Below are positions 19,350 to 28,396 of a DNA stretch of 64,000 nt, in pieces; within the stretch, counting starts at the first letter, position 1; each line of letters begins with the position of its first letter. Source of the stretch: Aradus depressus (lineage: Eukaryota; Arthropoda; Insecta; Hemiptera; Aradidae); assembly GCA_963662175.1 (NCBI GenBank), contig OY759219.1:42479675-42543674 (forward strand), in the 5' to 3' direction. The position numbers and the translations under genes were made by a program. The notes beneath the pieces were generated by a model, which saw only the letters and a program-made list of their open reading frames with translations, did no database searches and was not told where the DNA came from.

Positions 19350-21700
19350 AAGATTGTTTCATATATTTATTAATTTACAATAATTTATTAATTTCCAATA
19401 AGCATTGCAGGTTATATACCAGGTTTTCTACTACGTTTCATAAATATCGGTTGAGTTAGGCTTGTGACAATGATTCAGGGGATAGACGGAGTACTATACG
19501 AGTTCTTCAGTTGTGAAATCATAAAAAAAAATTTAGTTATTTCTCCAATACTTTCATATTATATTTTACAATAGTACTAAAAACAATCTCGAAATGGTTT
19601 TGTTATATATGTTACCGTCAAAAGCTAATTTAAGGGAATTCGCGAAGTAACTAGTAGAAAAACGCGAGGAAATTCTCGAAAAAACTAAAACAAACTTTAG
19701 GCGAAACGCCAAACTCCTAACTCAGGTTTTATATATATTTATTAAACTTTTCCTTAAAATGTCTGCGTCACTCAACATAGAAATTGAAAAGTTACGGACA
19801 AACTATGTTCGAATTGTGAATAACATTTACGAGATTGTTCTTCAGTTGATTTTTTAACCCCCGATCAAAAAAATGGGGTTATTTGTACGTTGTACTATGT
19901 ACATTTCTACGTATGTATGTTCCCACATAGTAACTCCTGAAAATTATAAATAAAAAAAACCAGACCTTTAATCTAATTGAAAAACTTAAAAAATTAGTTA
20001 AATCATCATTTTATTTTGTGAAAGTTCCCACCACACAGTTGATATTATTCACTAAAAAAATAATTATTTTGATTATTTCTTTTGGTTATTAACATCGTAA
20101 TAAGTACCATACAAAGACAATATAATGAGACTTATTTAGTTAATTGGGAGCGCAAGGTATTAATATATGTGTGTAAAATATTGGAACATAATTAAAGTTA
20201 TGTTTTTTGTTTTTTTTTCTTTCTAAGGAATATGCATAGTCAGTCGCTTTTGCAACATTACTTTTCATTCTATTTTTTTTAGTTTATGTATTGGTGGCTT
20301 TCTTCAATATATTAAAAATGTACCAAATTCTCGAGAATTATTCTTTTGAAGTATTATTAATTTGACTTTAAAAACTAATGATCTGATTTTTCACTAAAAT
20401 TAACATAAGAGGCTTCTAAGACGGTTCATCTGAAACAAACCAAAAGTGTATAACTGCAATATTAACTGAGATAATAGATGTTAAACACTGGAAATAGGCC
20501 AAAAATTATATTTTCAAAATATTTGTCTAGATGAGCGCTAAAGCTGCAAAAAACTTCATCTCCTAAACTTAAATGACTATAGTATTGTGTAATGTCTAAG
20601 TCGCTCTCACGATAGAGTTTCTCTCTAAGGAAATTCTCACTCTTTATTATGGTACAGTGTGTTGCAAATTTGCTCGATTTGCAAAAAGATAGATCCATTT
20701 ATTTCGGTGATAGATGAGTAACGACGGAAATACACACACCACACACATATCGACGATAAAACAGATTTTTCTATTTTTATTTTGATTGCTTTATTTTTGT
20801 GAAAAAAAAAAATGCAATTGTTTCGGTGTTGTTATTATTTTTAAGATTAACACTTTCTATTTGGTTATTCTTCGTATTTCTACAACGGTTTGACTTGATT
20901 TTGTATATAAATATTTGAAATACGTTAATAATTTACACATTCCTGCCATACATGAATACATTGTGTACATAACATAGAAAATATATGTATGTATTAATTA
21001 TTAGTTGATTTATGTGCATACCTTAAATGTAAATAAAGAAATAAGTTATTTTCTCTGCTCTAAATATGTTCACAATACTCGATTATCCACAACCCATCTA
21101 AATAACTTAATCAATTTTTACTGAATTAGAAAAGAAATGTTAATTGAATATATAATTAGTTAAATCTGTAACCAAATGTGATATAGAACGAGTTTATAGA
21201 TTTCTGTCCTCTATAAAAAAAAATATATATAAAGAAATCTTCACTTATAACAAAGATTCAATTAATTGATAATTTTCTCACAGAAAAAAAAAAATCAGGA
21301 ATGTTTATTCATGTACTTTTAGATTTTCGGTTATTTATTTTACTAAAATACAAACAATTTTTGTGGATATATGAACTTTTGTGTTAAATAATGGTTTCTT
21401 TGTAGTCTTATGTACTTTGAGAGCTGACAAATAGTGTCCTAACTACTGTTTGTATGTAATGATTTTATATCTGTGTATGTGAAAAAACTATAATAAATAG
21501 TTATATATGTATATGTATAACTAATATCCTTATTTTTACTAATTGCCATATAAATTGTTAGTCATTATGTATAAAATTGGTTTTATGTATCATATGAAGA
21601 ACGTTTATGTGTTTGTATTATATATATATACGTCAATAAATTATAATACTTTTTTGTTATAATATTTTTTTTCTTTATTGTTTGCACCTGTATCTACTGG
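19350..21700. other. AT-rich region without recognised genes
   Basis: Only short chance-like frames. Possible poly(A) hexamers include GTCAATAAATTATAAT near 21635. A 78-codon minus frame (20698-20462) has ordinary composition but no recognisable family. Confidence 0.4.
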
Positions 21701-21704
21701 TCGA

Positions 21705-22335
21705 CCAGTCCTGCCCCAGTTATACGAAGTAAGGGGGAAATGATGAAATCATTCCCTGATTCAAAAATAATTCTGTCGTCAGAGTGTGTGTACGATAACT
21801 CCCTATAAAATGAATGTATCGACACCAAATTTTATATGTGTATCAAGAACCTTCTAAGGACGACAACTATGGATTTTGAACCAAATTCGCCAAAGGGAAG
21901 GGCGGATTAGGGGGGGCAAGCTAAACACATAAACTTTAATAATTGTTGTACTAAATGTATTGACACGAAATTGTATATGTATATTCAAAGCCCCATAAGG
22001 ACATCATCTATTAATTTTCAGCGGAATGAGCCGAAGGGGAGGGGGGATCAGTGGGTGGCTCTACTCAAAAACCCCATAATTTCCGATGTATTGAGCGTAT
22101 CGACCTGAGTTTTATTATATTTATATTCAAACCCCCATAAGAATGGTACCTAACTACGTTCAGCGAAATCGGTTGAAAGGAAGGAGGGGCTCGACTCAAA
22201 TACTCTAACAACTACCGATGTAATGAATGTATTTTTAGCCCAAACGGTCGATTGGCTTTGTAGGGAGAGCGAAAACATAATTGATTAATTTGTGCTAGAG
22301 CGTCCAATACATAGCCAGTGATTCACCGAAGGGTC
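21705..22335 (+). repeat. Repeat family A, longest copy
   Basis: Contains at least three tandem-like internal modules of about 115-150 bp. Each has ATGTATYGACACSAAATTTTAT-like text, then CCCATAAGGA, a CGGAATSRGCCGAAGGG strip, a G-rich strip and AACTACCGATGTAATGAATG. It ends with CCCAAACGGTCGATTGGC and TTGATTAATTTGTGCTAG. Confidence 0.65.
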
Positions 22336-22589
22336 ATGAGTGTCCAACACAACCAACAATATTGTCGAGTTAATAGTAAAAAAGATCGCATTAACGAATA
22401 GCAAATTAGGAACCAGCATTAAATCAGAGTGTCAAACTATTTCATAAGACTTGCCGCTAATAACAATTTTATGGATAATTATTACTGGCTTAATCAATGA
22501 CATATTTTTGGGGACCCCGTAGGGACCAAGAGGTGCAAGACGGAGCCAGAGCAGAGACCGAGGCGAGCGGCAAGGATTCTGGATTCACA

Positions 22590-22705
22590 TGACAAATTTC
22601 GTCTCATTATGGAATCATTTTTAGAATCAGGGGGTCGGAAAACATGAAATTACGTTGAAAATTAAACATCGAATTACTTTATACTTGGTATAACTGGTGA
22701 GTTCC
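22590..22705 (-). repeat. Repeat family A, 5' end, minus
   Basis: Complement of the family 5' end: TCAGGGGGTCGGAAAACATG and TTAAACATCGAATTACTTTA. It lies downstream of the minus-strand secreted-protein gene. Confidence 0.6.
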
Positions 22706-22942
22706 TGAGTTCTATGATATAACACTTAATAATAGTTTCATAAGAAGAGAGAAAAAAATAACTCAACCAAATTATTTTAACTCGTATTTGTTGGTCAATA
22801 TGCTCGATAAATTTGGCAAAAAAGAAAAAGAATATCATTTATTATATTTAAAAAAATATATATATTTTAACAAAGTCACAATTTTTAAATAAATACACTC
22901 AACTAAATAATTAATTTCTATTGCTTTCTTTTATTATTTAAA

Positions 22943-22948
22943 TTTATT
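22943..22948 (-). terminator. Candidate poly(A) signal of minus-strand secreted gene
   Basis: AATAAA on the minus strand about 60 nt downstream of the stop codon at 23009. Confidence 0.5.
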
Positions 22949-23008
22949 TAGGAATCCACAGAGGTGGGGTCTTGGCTTATAATTTAAAATTTCAGTCTTC
23001 AATTGTAC

Positions 23009-23455
23009 CTACTTGTTGTTGTAGCGAATTTGTTTCTGAATGGAATAGGCTGGTTTGAAGTCATGATGTCGCACTTTTTTCTGTTGTTGCTGTGTTGGCT
23101 GCGGTTCATAAACCGGTTCATACTGTTGCTGATGTTCATACAGGGGCTCAAAATGTTGCGGAAACTGTGAAGCAGCAACCGGCAAGGTCAGAGGAATGTG
23201 TTGATGAATCAAAAGTGGAGTGTGGGTGAGAAAGACAGGGACCGCCGTGAGTGGCTTGGACAGAGGATGGACTCCAAGAGGCACTGGAAGAGAGACAGTT
23301 CTGGGTAGGTTGAGTACACGCAGTGGGTGTTGTACTAAAGCGGCGGGTGGCGGGTAGCTGGCCGGCTGACCTGTCCTCTCTCCAGCATGATGTCTGTGGT
23401 GAAGAGTTCTGTCTGCTGCTCTTGTAGCACAAATCAGGCTCAACGTCAGTATCAG
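23009..23455 (-). CDS. Secreted protein, main exon
   Basis: Acceptor AG at 23457-23456; 148 codons plus stop. The first residues LILTLSLICATRAA complete the signal peptide. A second reading frame is also open across part of this exon, but it lacks a start. Confidence 0.82.
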   Translation of the reverse strand: MILTLSLICATRAADRTLHHRHHAGERTGQPASYPPPAALVQHPLRVLNLPRTVSLPVPLGVHPLSKPLTAVPVFLTHTPLLIHQHIPLTLPVAASQFPQHFEPLYEHQQQYEPVYEPQPTQQQQKKVRHHDFKPAYSIQKQIRYNNK

Positions 23456-26400
23456 CTGCAAACCAACAAGTCAATCTATCAATCTTCGCTAAGTAATCTC
23501 TCATAATATCTGTATTTATTAGCCCCGGTTTTGCTTATACTAATTTTTTTTGTTTTTAGCTTCCTTAGACCTGCAGTAGAAAAAGTATTGTAATCTTTCA
23601 AAAATCCGTAATCGAGTTTTCACGTTTCAAGGTCCCATTAATACCATTTTCAGAACGTCCTAACTTAGATCTGATTAGATTTCGGCCGAAATTTGAGACC
23701 ACATTACTTCGGGGCTTAAATATAATTTAAAATTTACCGCTTATATTTATGATCAAAATCGAATGAGATCTAAGGTCTTTTTCCTTCCAAATTTCAATTT
23801 CGTAGCTACAATCGTTTCTATTAGAGCGCGCACAATGTTCCAATCCCATGTACATACGCACAGTCAGACACATAAAATGTTCAAAATTTATTAAGAAGAG
23901 CGTCAAAATTCTTTGAAAACTTAATCTCGGGTTTTGCATGATTACAATATTTCCTTACACCATATGTATAAGAAAATACAAATAAAAATTCAAGTATAAA
24001 TTTGATGACAATGATGGATAATAAAATAAAGTAAAATAATAATTGCGATAGGTACAGAGATAACTAAATATATGAAGGAAAAAAAAAGATAAATAAATAA
24101 AGAAGAAAAATATGTACACATATATATATATATATAATTAAATTTTTATTTATTTATTATCATTATTTTTTTACCCAATGAGTGAAATATATACAAAATG
24201 GTAATAATACAAAAAAACAAAAAGGAGAAACAAATAAATATAATAATATAAAATGCTCAACACGATAACTACCCGCGTAATGAATGAATGGACACGAAAG
24301 GTTATATTTAAATCCAACCCCACGAGGGAAACACATCAATTTTCAGACGATTTCGCTGAAGAGAATGGAGGAGGGGAGGACCAGAGAAGGGCGTTGGAAC
24401 GCAATGAACTCAAAACTTTTAATAAATGCCCATGAAATGATGTATCTACACGAAACTTTATATCTGGATCCAGGACCAAATAAGGATTACTCCTGTCAAC
24501 TTCCAGTGAAGTCGGCCGAAGGGAAGTTGATGGATCGGAGGAAGTCTTTAATAATTGTCAATGTAATGAATTTGTCAATATGAAATTTTGCATGAGAATT
24601 CGCAAGATTCTTGAGTAAGACACCCATCGACAGGGGCGTAGCCAGGATTTTGAGGAGGAGGGGGGAAAGTCAGGCTACGGGGGGGGGGGGGGGGGGGGGT
24701 ATAGACTACCGGGGGCGCAGCCCACAGTTTTCGTGGTTAGCGCTGCAGACTTTTTGTTATTAATTTAGGAGACTCGGACCCCTAAAAGCTTCCCCAGAGG
24801 TAACCACTGACAGTAATACTTAAGCTGACTTTACATGAGCAGCAAAAATGCAAAGCGCAGCAGCAGCAAATGTACGCTGTGGTTTCTGTGCTTTTAGAAT
24901 TAAATGACTCACATCCAGGAGCGTGTATTGCTGCTGTTGCGCTTTGCATTATTACTGCGCATGTAAAATCAGCTTTAAGAGTATAAAGTATAACATAAAT
25001 TAAGACTTTGAGCGAGGAAATGAAATGATCCAATTCATGTATATTTAAATAAATGTCATATGACTTTTTTTGTACATGTACCTTTATGTAAAGCACAATA
25101 TTCGTTTATCCTCCGAAAATCGTGAAAGAACTTCCTCCTTGAAGAGTTCTCGATCGTTTTCCAGCAACTTTAGCATGCAGAGACCATTGGAGATTTTTTG
25201 CTCTGGCCGGGGGGGGGTGGTGGGGGGGGGGGGAGAGCGCGTGCCCTTCCTGGCTACGCCCCTGCCCATCGATTATCTACCAGTTGGGTAGATTAGTATC
25301 AGAGAAAGAGCAAAAACTTACTTGATTAATTCGCGCTGGGGAAGTACATAGTCGGCATTCTTTTTTAAAAACTATTTTGTTTTTATTCGTTTCAGATCAA
25401 ACAAAGGGCTTACCAATCAAACAAAGGGCTTACCAATGGTGTTTAGCTTTCGTGTCTACCTCTAAATCATGAAATAATGGCTCAATATATTTCAACCAAA
25501 CTTTAGAATTCATATTATTTCAGTGTTCTTCACACAGTGTTCTTCGGATTTACATTAGTTCTGTCCGAAAAGACGGTTGATATGTGCGCCTCATCTGACG
25601 CCATGTTGTTTATTCTCACTCATGCTTCTGTCTTGAGCGGAGACTCTGTCTTATATAACCTCACAAAAGGCTAATTTCACCGTCGAGGCCTCTGATCCAC
25701 TTCACAGCTGGCGGTTGTTCTGGGAGAAAAGAGGAAGGTCGGATATTAATTGGCGAGGAGAATCGGGACCATTGTCCAGCTCTGGCTCCCTGGCTCCTTC
25801 AATACCAAATCGGTAACTATGGCAATACTGCTTTCTCCTGGAGCGCTCATGGCGAGGTTCTATGTGTTTTTTTTCAATCTCATTCAGTTCCTTTTCTATG
25901 AAGAAATTGTGAAGAAATAGTTCCGGAACATCCTTCAAGCCTATACACTTTCCCTCTTCATCTTCAATTACAGAAAAAAAATATATTAAAAAAAGTCGGT
26001 GAATCACCGGCAATGAACTTCCCCAGTGCGAATTAATCAACTAAGTTTTCGCTCTCCCTCTGAAACCAATTTATCGATTTGGTTGAAAATCCGGTTACTC
26101 AAAGACTTCGGAATCCTCATACTAAATTTCATTAAATGGATAACTATTTGAGTTTTTGAGTTGAGCGCCCATCTTCTGACCCCCAGTAACGTAAGGTAAG
26201 TCCTTGTCTAAAATGACGCAACAAGCCTCTATAGTTCAAATATTTATTTTTCTGCTGATTACTGATCAGTTGATTAAGAAATCAAACATTCTCTGCAGAT
26301 TAAGATCACAACGATTTATCTATACTTCGTTTGTATTATACGAGAGAGTAATAAAATAAATACATATATTAATATAATATAAGTTTTGCAATACCATTTA

Positions 26401-27476
26401 TTCCTCCGGCTATTCATAGTATAGAAGAAGTTACGTAATCAGTCAACAAATCGATGTCAACTTTTTTCCGGAATATCATGTTAACCAGTATCAAAACATA
26501 TATATTTATTTATGTGTGTTTGTTGACACGATATCTCGCGACAGAATGAATATATTTTCATGTTTATATATTTATGTAAATTCAGACCTTCGGAGATAAG
26601 TGGCTTTGGAATGGAGGCTTCAAAATCCCAATAAGTTGCAACAGAATTAAGAGATTGATACGAAATTTGCATATGAATTCAGAAGTCCATATTTGACATA
26701 TGACGGGGTTAGAATCAAAATGGTCAAAGTGACATTTTTAAAACTTTGAAGAAACTGTGCATTAAGTTCGCAACTGATTAAAAAAATCTATAATTTATCG
26801 AAACCGCAAATATTTTTTCTTCTGCTTTTATGGTGAAAGCTGCTGTTAGCAAACCATAAAATTGAATAAAAATCTTAATTTCAAGGTCACTATTGATATT
26901 TTTAAGTTACTTGTTCATGTCACCAAAATGGAATAAGTGATTTGCCACTAGATCTCAGCACTGGCTAGGATTTAACTTGTACAACTTTTTTCCCGAACAG
27001 AACTATCATTTTTGTACCCGATTATGCACCGTTTTGATTCTAACCCCGTCATGTATTGATTTTCAACCAAATCAGCAAAAGGAAAACAAGATTTAAGCAG
27101 GAACGGCAGGAACACCGTCTGAATTTTTTTTCAACAAAAAAACTGAATTCAAATTGCGATAAAATGTTAGGGATGCACAGTGAGGTGGAGACAAATTGTT
27201 TCATGTAAACTAACGGATGGCTTATATGAATTGTTTGAAAAATTATTGCTTGTTTTGCTTATTTCATTTCCCCAAAAGAACCTACTGGATCGTACAGTCC
27301 GCACTTGAGAATCTACTATATACACGATAAGATTTTTTTTTTTTTTTCAATTGGAAATGCTGTTTAAATAAATTAGTTTTTAAAATACGAAATAGTGGGC
27401 AGTCTAACTGAAGCTGAAGAACACAAAATAACATTCAACGTGAGAATAATAAGAAATGAATACTTACAGTTTTCAT
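23009..27476 (-). CDS. Small secreted His/Pro/Gln-rich protein, two exons
   Basis: Join of 27476-27468 (ATG AAA ACT) and 23455-23009, giving 151 aa. The intron is about 4.0 kb with donor GTAAGT and acceptor TTGGTTTGCAG, both phase 0. The predicted N-terminus MKTLILTLSLICATRAADR is a textbook signal peptide created only by the splice. The mature part has no Cys. It starts with a His/Arg cluster (LHHRHHAGER), has a Pro/Val/Leu-rich middle (PLTAVPVFLTHTPLLIHQHI) and ends with repeats HFEPLYEHQQQYEPVYEPQP, a Gln run and a basic tail. A three-codon first exon plus low-complexity secreted body is typical of insect cuticle-type or silk/eggshell-type proteins, but no chitin-binding (RR) consensus is visible. 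I do not recognise the family. A TATA box and a poly(A) signal support the gene. Confidence 0.82.
24117..24136. repeat. (TA)n microsatellite
   Basis: ACACATATATATATATATAT run inside the intron of the minus-strand secreted gene. Confidence 0.7.
24631..25264 (+). mobile_element. Non-autonomous hAT-like element
   Basis: Perfect 17-bp terminal inverted repeats CAGGGGCGTAGCCAGGA and a perfect 8-bp target duplication CCCATCGA at 24623-24630 and 25265-25272, the hAT signature. The 634-bp interior has no transposase. It contains two poly(G) tracts (around 24679-24699 and 25208-25232) and a nested inverted repeat at about 24820-24980. Confidence 0.93.
24820..24980. mobile_element. Nested MITE-like inverted repeat
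   Basis: Arms of about 50 bp: TTAAGCTGACTTTACATGAG and ATGCAAAGCGCAGCAGCAGC, matched inversely by GCTGTTGCGCTTTGCATTAT and GCGCATGTAAAATCAGCTTT. It lies inside the hAT-like element. Confidence 0.7.
25702..25975 (-). CDS. Possible orphan 3'-terminal exon (unknown protein)
   Basis: An open frame of coding-like composition. It runs from a possible acceptor (a T-rich tract then GTAATTGAAG) through DEEGKCIGLKDVPELFLHNF and IEKKHIEPRHERSRRKQYCH to SDLPLFSQNNRQL and TGA. It has a charged helical start, a dibasic cluster SRRK and then QYCHSYRFG. It lies in the intron and on the same strand as the minus-strand secreted gene, and abuts repeat A. No upstream exon could be joined in phase, so it may be an alternative exon, a relic or chance. 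Confidence 0.3.
25985..26175 (-). repeat. Repeat family A, 3' part, minus
   Basis: GGTGAATCACCGGCAATGAA, CTTCCCCAGTGCGAATTAAT and TTTTCGCTCTCCCTCTG, the inverse of the family 3' end. Confidence 0.65.
26400..27125 (+). repeat. Repeat family A copy split by a MITE
   Basis: Left part 26400-26700 (AGTTACGTAATCAGTCAACA, TTGACACGATATCTCGCGAC) continues after the inserted element at 27052 (TGTATTGATTTTCAACCAAA, TCAGCAAAAGGAAAAC). Confidence 0.6.
26701..27051. mobile_element. 351-bp MITE
   Basis: Inverted ends TGACGGGGTTAGAATCAAAA and TTTTGATTCTAACCCCGTCA (20 bp, perfect) interrupt repeat A. The left flank ends in TA and the right begins TG, so the duplication is probably TA with one change. No ORF. 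Confidence 0.82.
27468..27476 (-). CDS. Secreted protein, 3-codon first exon
   Basis: ATAATGAAAACT followed by GTAAGTATTC. It encodes MKT, in phase with the main exon. Confidence 0.78.
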
Positions 27477-27537
27477 TATGGTCTATTGAAAAGTGAAGAA
27501 GAGAATGAGACTCGTGGGGATGGGGGATGAGATGGGT

Positions 27538-27543
27538 CTTATA
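27538..27543 (-). promoter_or_regulatory. TATA box of minus-strand secreted gene
   Basis: CTGCTATAAGACCC on the minus strand, 62 nt upstream of the ATG. A TCTCATTC initiator-like site follows about 37 nt downstream. Confidence 0.6.
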
Positions 27544-27544
27544 G

Positions 27545-27729
27545 CAGGGCGTAGCCCCACTCCCTCCGGAACCCCCAGAGTCCAGTGGGAGAAACTGTAG
27601 CAGGTCTGAGGTGGCCCGGAACAGGGGGACAATAGAAGTGGAGAGAACAGCTGGAGGCAGGACAGCAGGAGTTGGGGAGATCAGTTGAGGAGGCGAATCT
27701 TCCTCTATGTTGTTGACGTTGACTCAATG
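27545..27729 (-). other. Pro/Leu/Ser-rich open frame upstream of TATA box
   Basis: Minus frame with SPPQLISPTPAVLPPAVLST and RATSDLLQFLPLDSGGSGGS, GC-richer than its surroundings and closed by TGA at its 5' side. It has coding-like composition but no start or good acceptor. It may be promoter-proximal sequence or a relic exon. Confidence 0.25.
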
Positions 27730-27889
27730 AGCAAGGCGATATGAGTGGGCGAAGTCTGCGAAAAGTTTGCTTCTTATTTAGATTCTTTTTGTGCATGGTT
27801 TCATGGGTTCATTCAGTGTTCCAAGATATGGAGGTCCGTTCTTGCTTGTAAAAATATCATTCCCCACACCAAACCAGATCCGCCTCCAA

Positions 27890-28065
27890 ATGGAAATCCG
27901 ACTCCTCCGATCATGGTTCTCCAGACCTCCTGTAGACATAGAATCGACCATCTGGTCAATGGAGAGCAAAATGGGACTCATCTGAGAAGAGGATGTCGCT
28001 CCAATCTTCTTTCGTCCAAATACGGTGCTCTCCAGCAAACTCCATACGCTCTCTTCAGTGGTCTG
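27890..28065 (-). pseudogene. Tc1-like transposase fragment
   Basis: The minus frame reads RMEFAGEHRIWTKEDWSDIL, FSDESHFALH, stop, then PDGRFYVYRRSGEP, stop. These match the Tc1 transposase segment with the second catalytic Asp (SDES). Multiple stops show it is dead. It lies between the two divergent secreted-protein genes. Confidence 0.78.
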
Positions 28066-28335
28066 CGGTCACTGAGGATGGACTGTAGCTAACTAGACAC
28101 AACTACAGTATATCCCACAATGTTTCTGTTCATTCCCTCATTCCACAAATGTTATTTATTATAGGCACCTCACATAAACACTTAATTTCTTTGTAATAAA
28201 TATATCCCCATTTTTTTTTTTATTAGCGATTTAATGTGTTCAGAATAATAAAAGTGAACCAAATAAAACAAAGCTAAAATTAACACAATAGAGTGATATG
28301 TTTAAGGAGCTACGGTCGATGTGGTTTACTGCCCA

Positions 28336-28340
28336 TATAA
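28336..28340 (+). promoter_or_regulatory. Candidate TATA box of plus-strand secreted gene
   Basis: CCCATATAACC about 49 nt upstream of the ATG, with CTCACA initiator-like sequence about 28 nt further on. GATATATACC at 28346 is an alternative. Confidence 0.45.
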
Positions 28341-28384
28341 CCTGTGATATATACCTGCCTCTCACAAATTATATCTCGAGGACC

Positions 28385-28396
28385 ATGCTTTTACAG
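28385..28396 (+). CDS. Plus-strand secreted protein, exon 1
   Basis: ATGCTTTTACAG followed by donor GTAAGT; encodes MLLQ, phase 0. Confidence 0.75.

Larger units (their letters stand above)
24250..25360 (+). repeat. Repeat family A copy split by a hAT-like MITE
   Basis: Left part 24250-24630 (CACGATAACTACCCGCGTAA, AAGTCGGCCGAAGGGAAG) and right part 25273-25360 (TTGATTAATTCGCGCTGGGG). They are separated by the element at 24631-25264 and its 8-bp duplication. Confidence 0.7.

Noticed and set aside
20462..20698. 78-codon minus frame with ordinary composition
   Set aside because: No recognisable family, no splice partner and no regulatory context; cannot be separated from chance.
23148..23504. 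Second open frame across the secreted-protein exon
   Set aside because: No start or signal peptide; the other frame gives a perfect spliced signal peptide and reaches a stop with a poly(A) signal.
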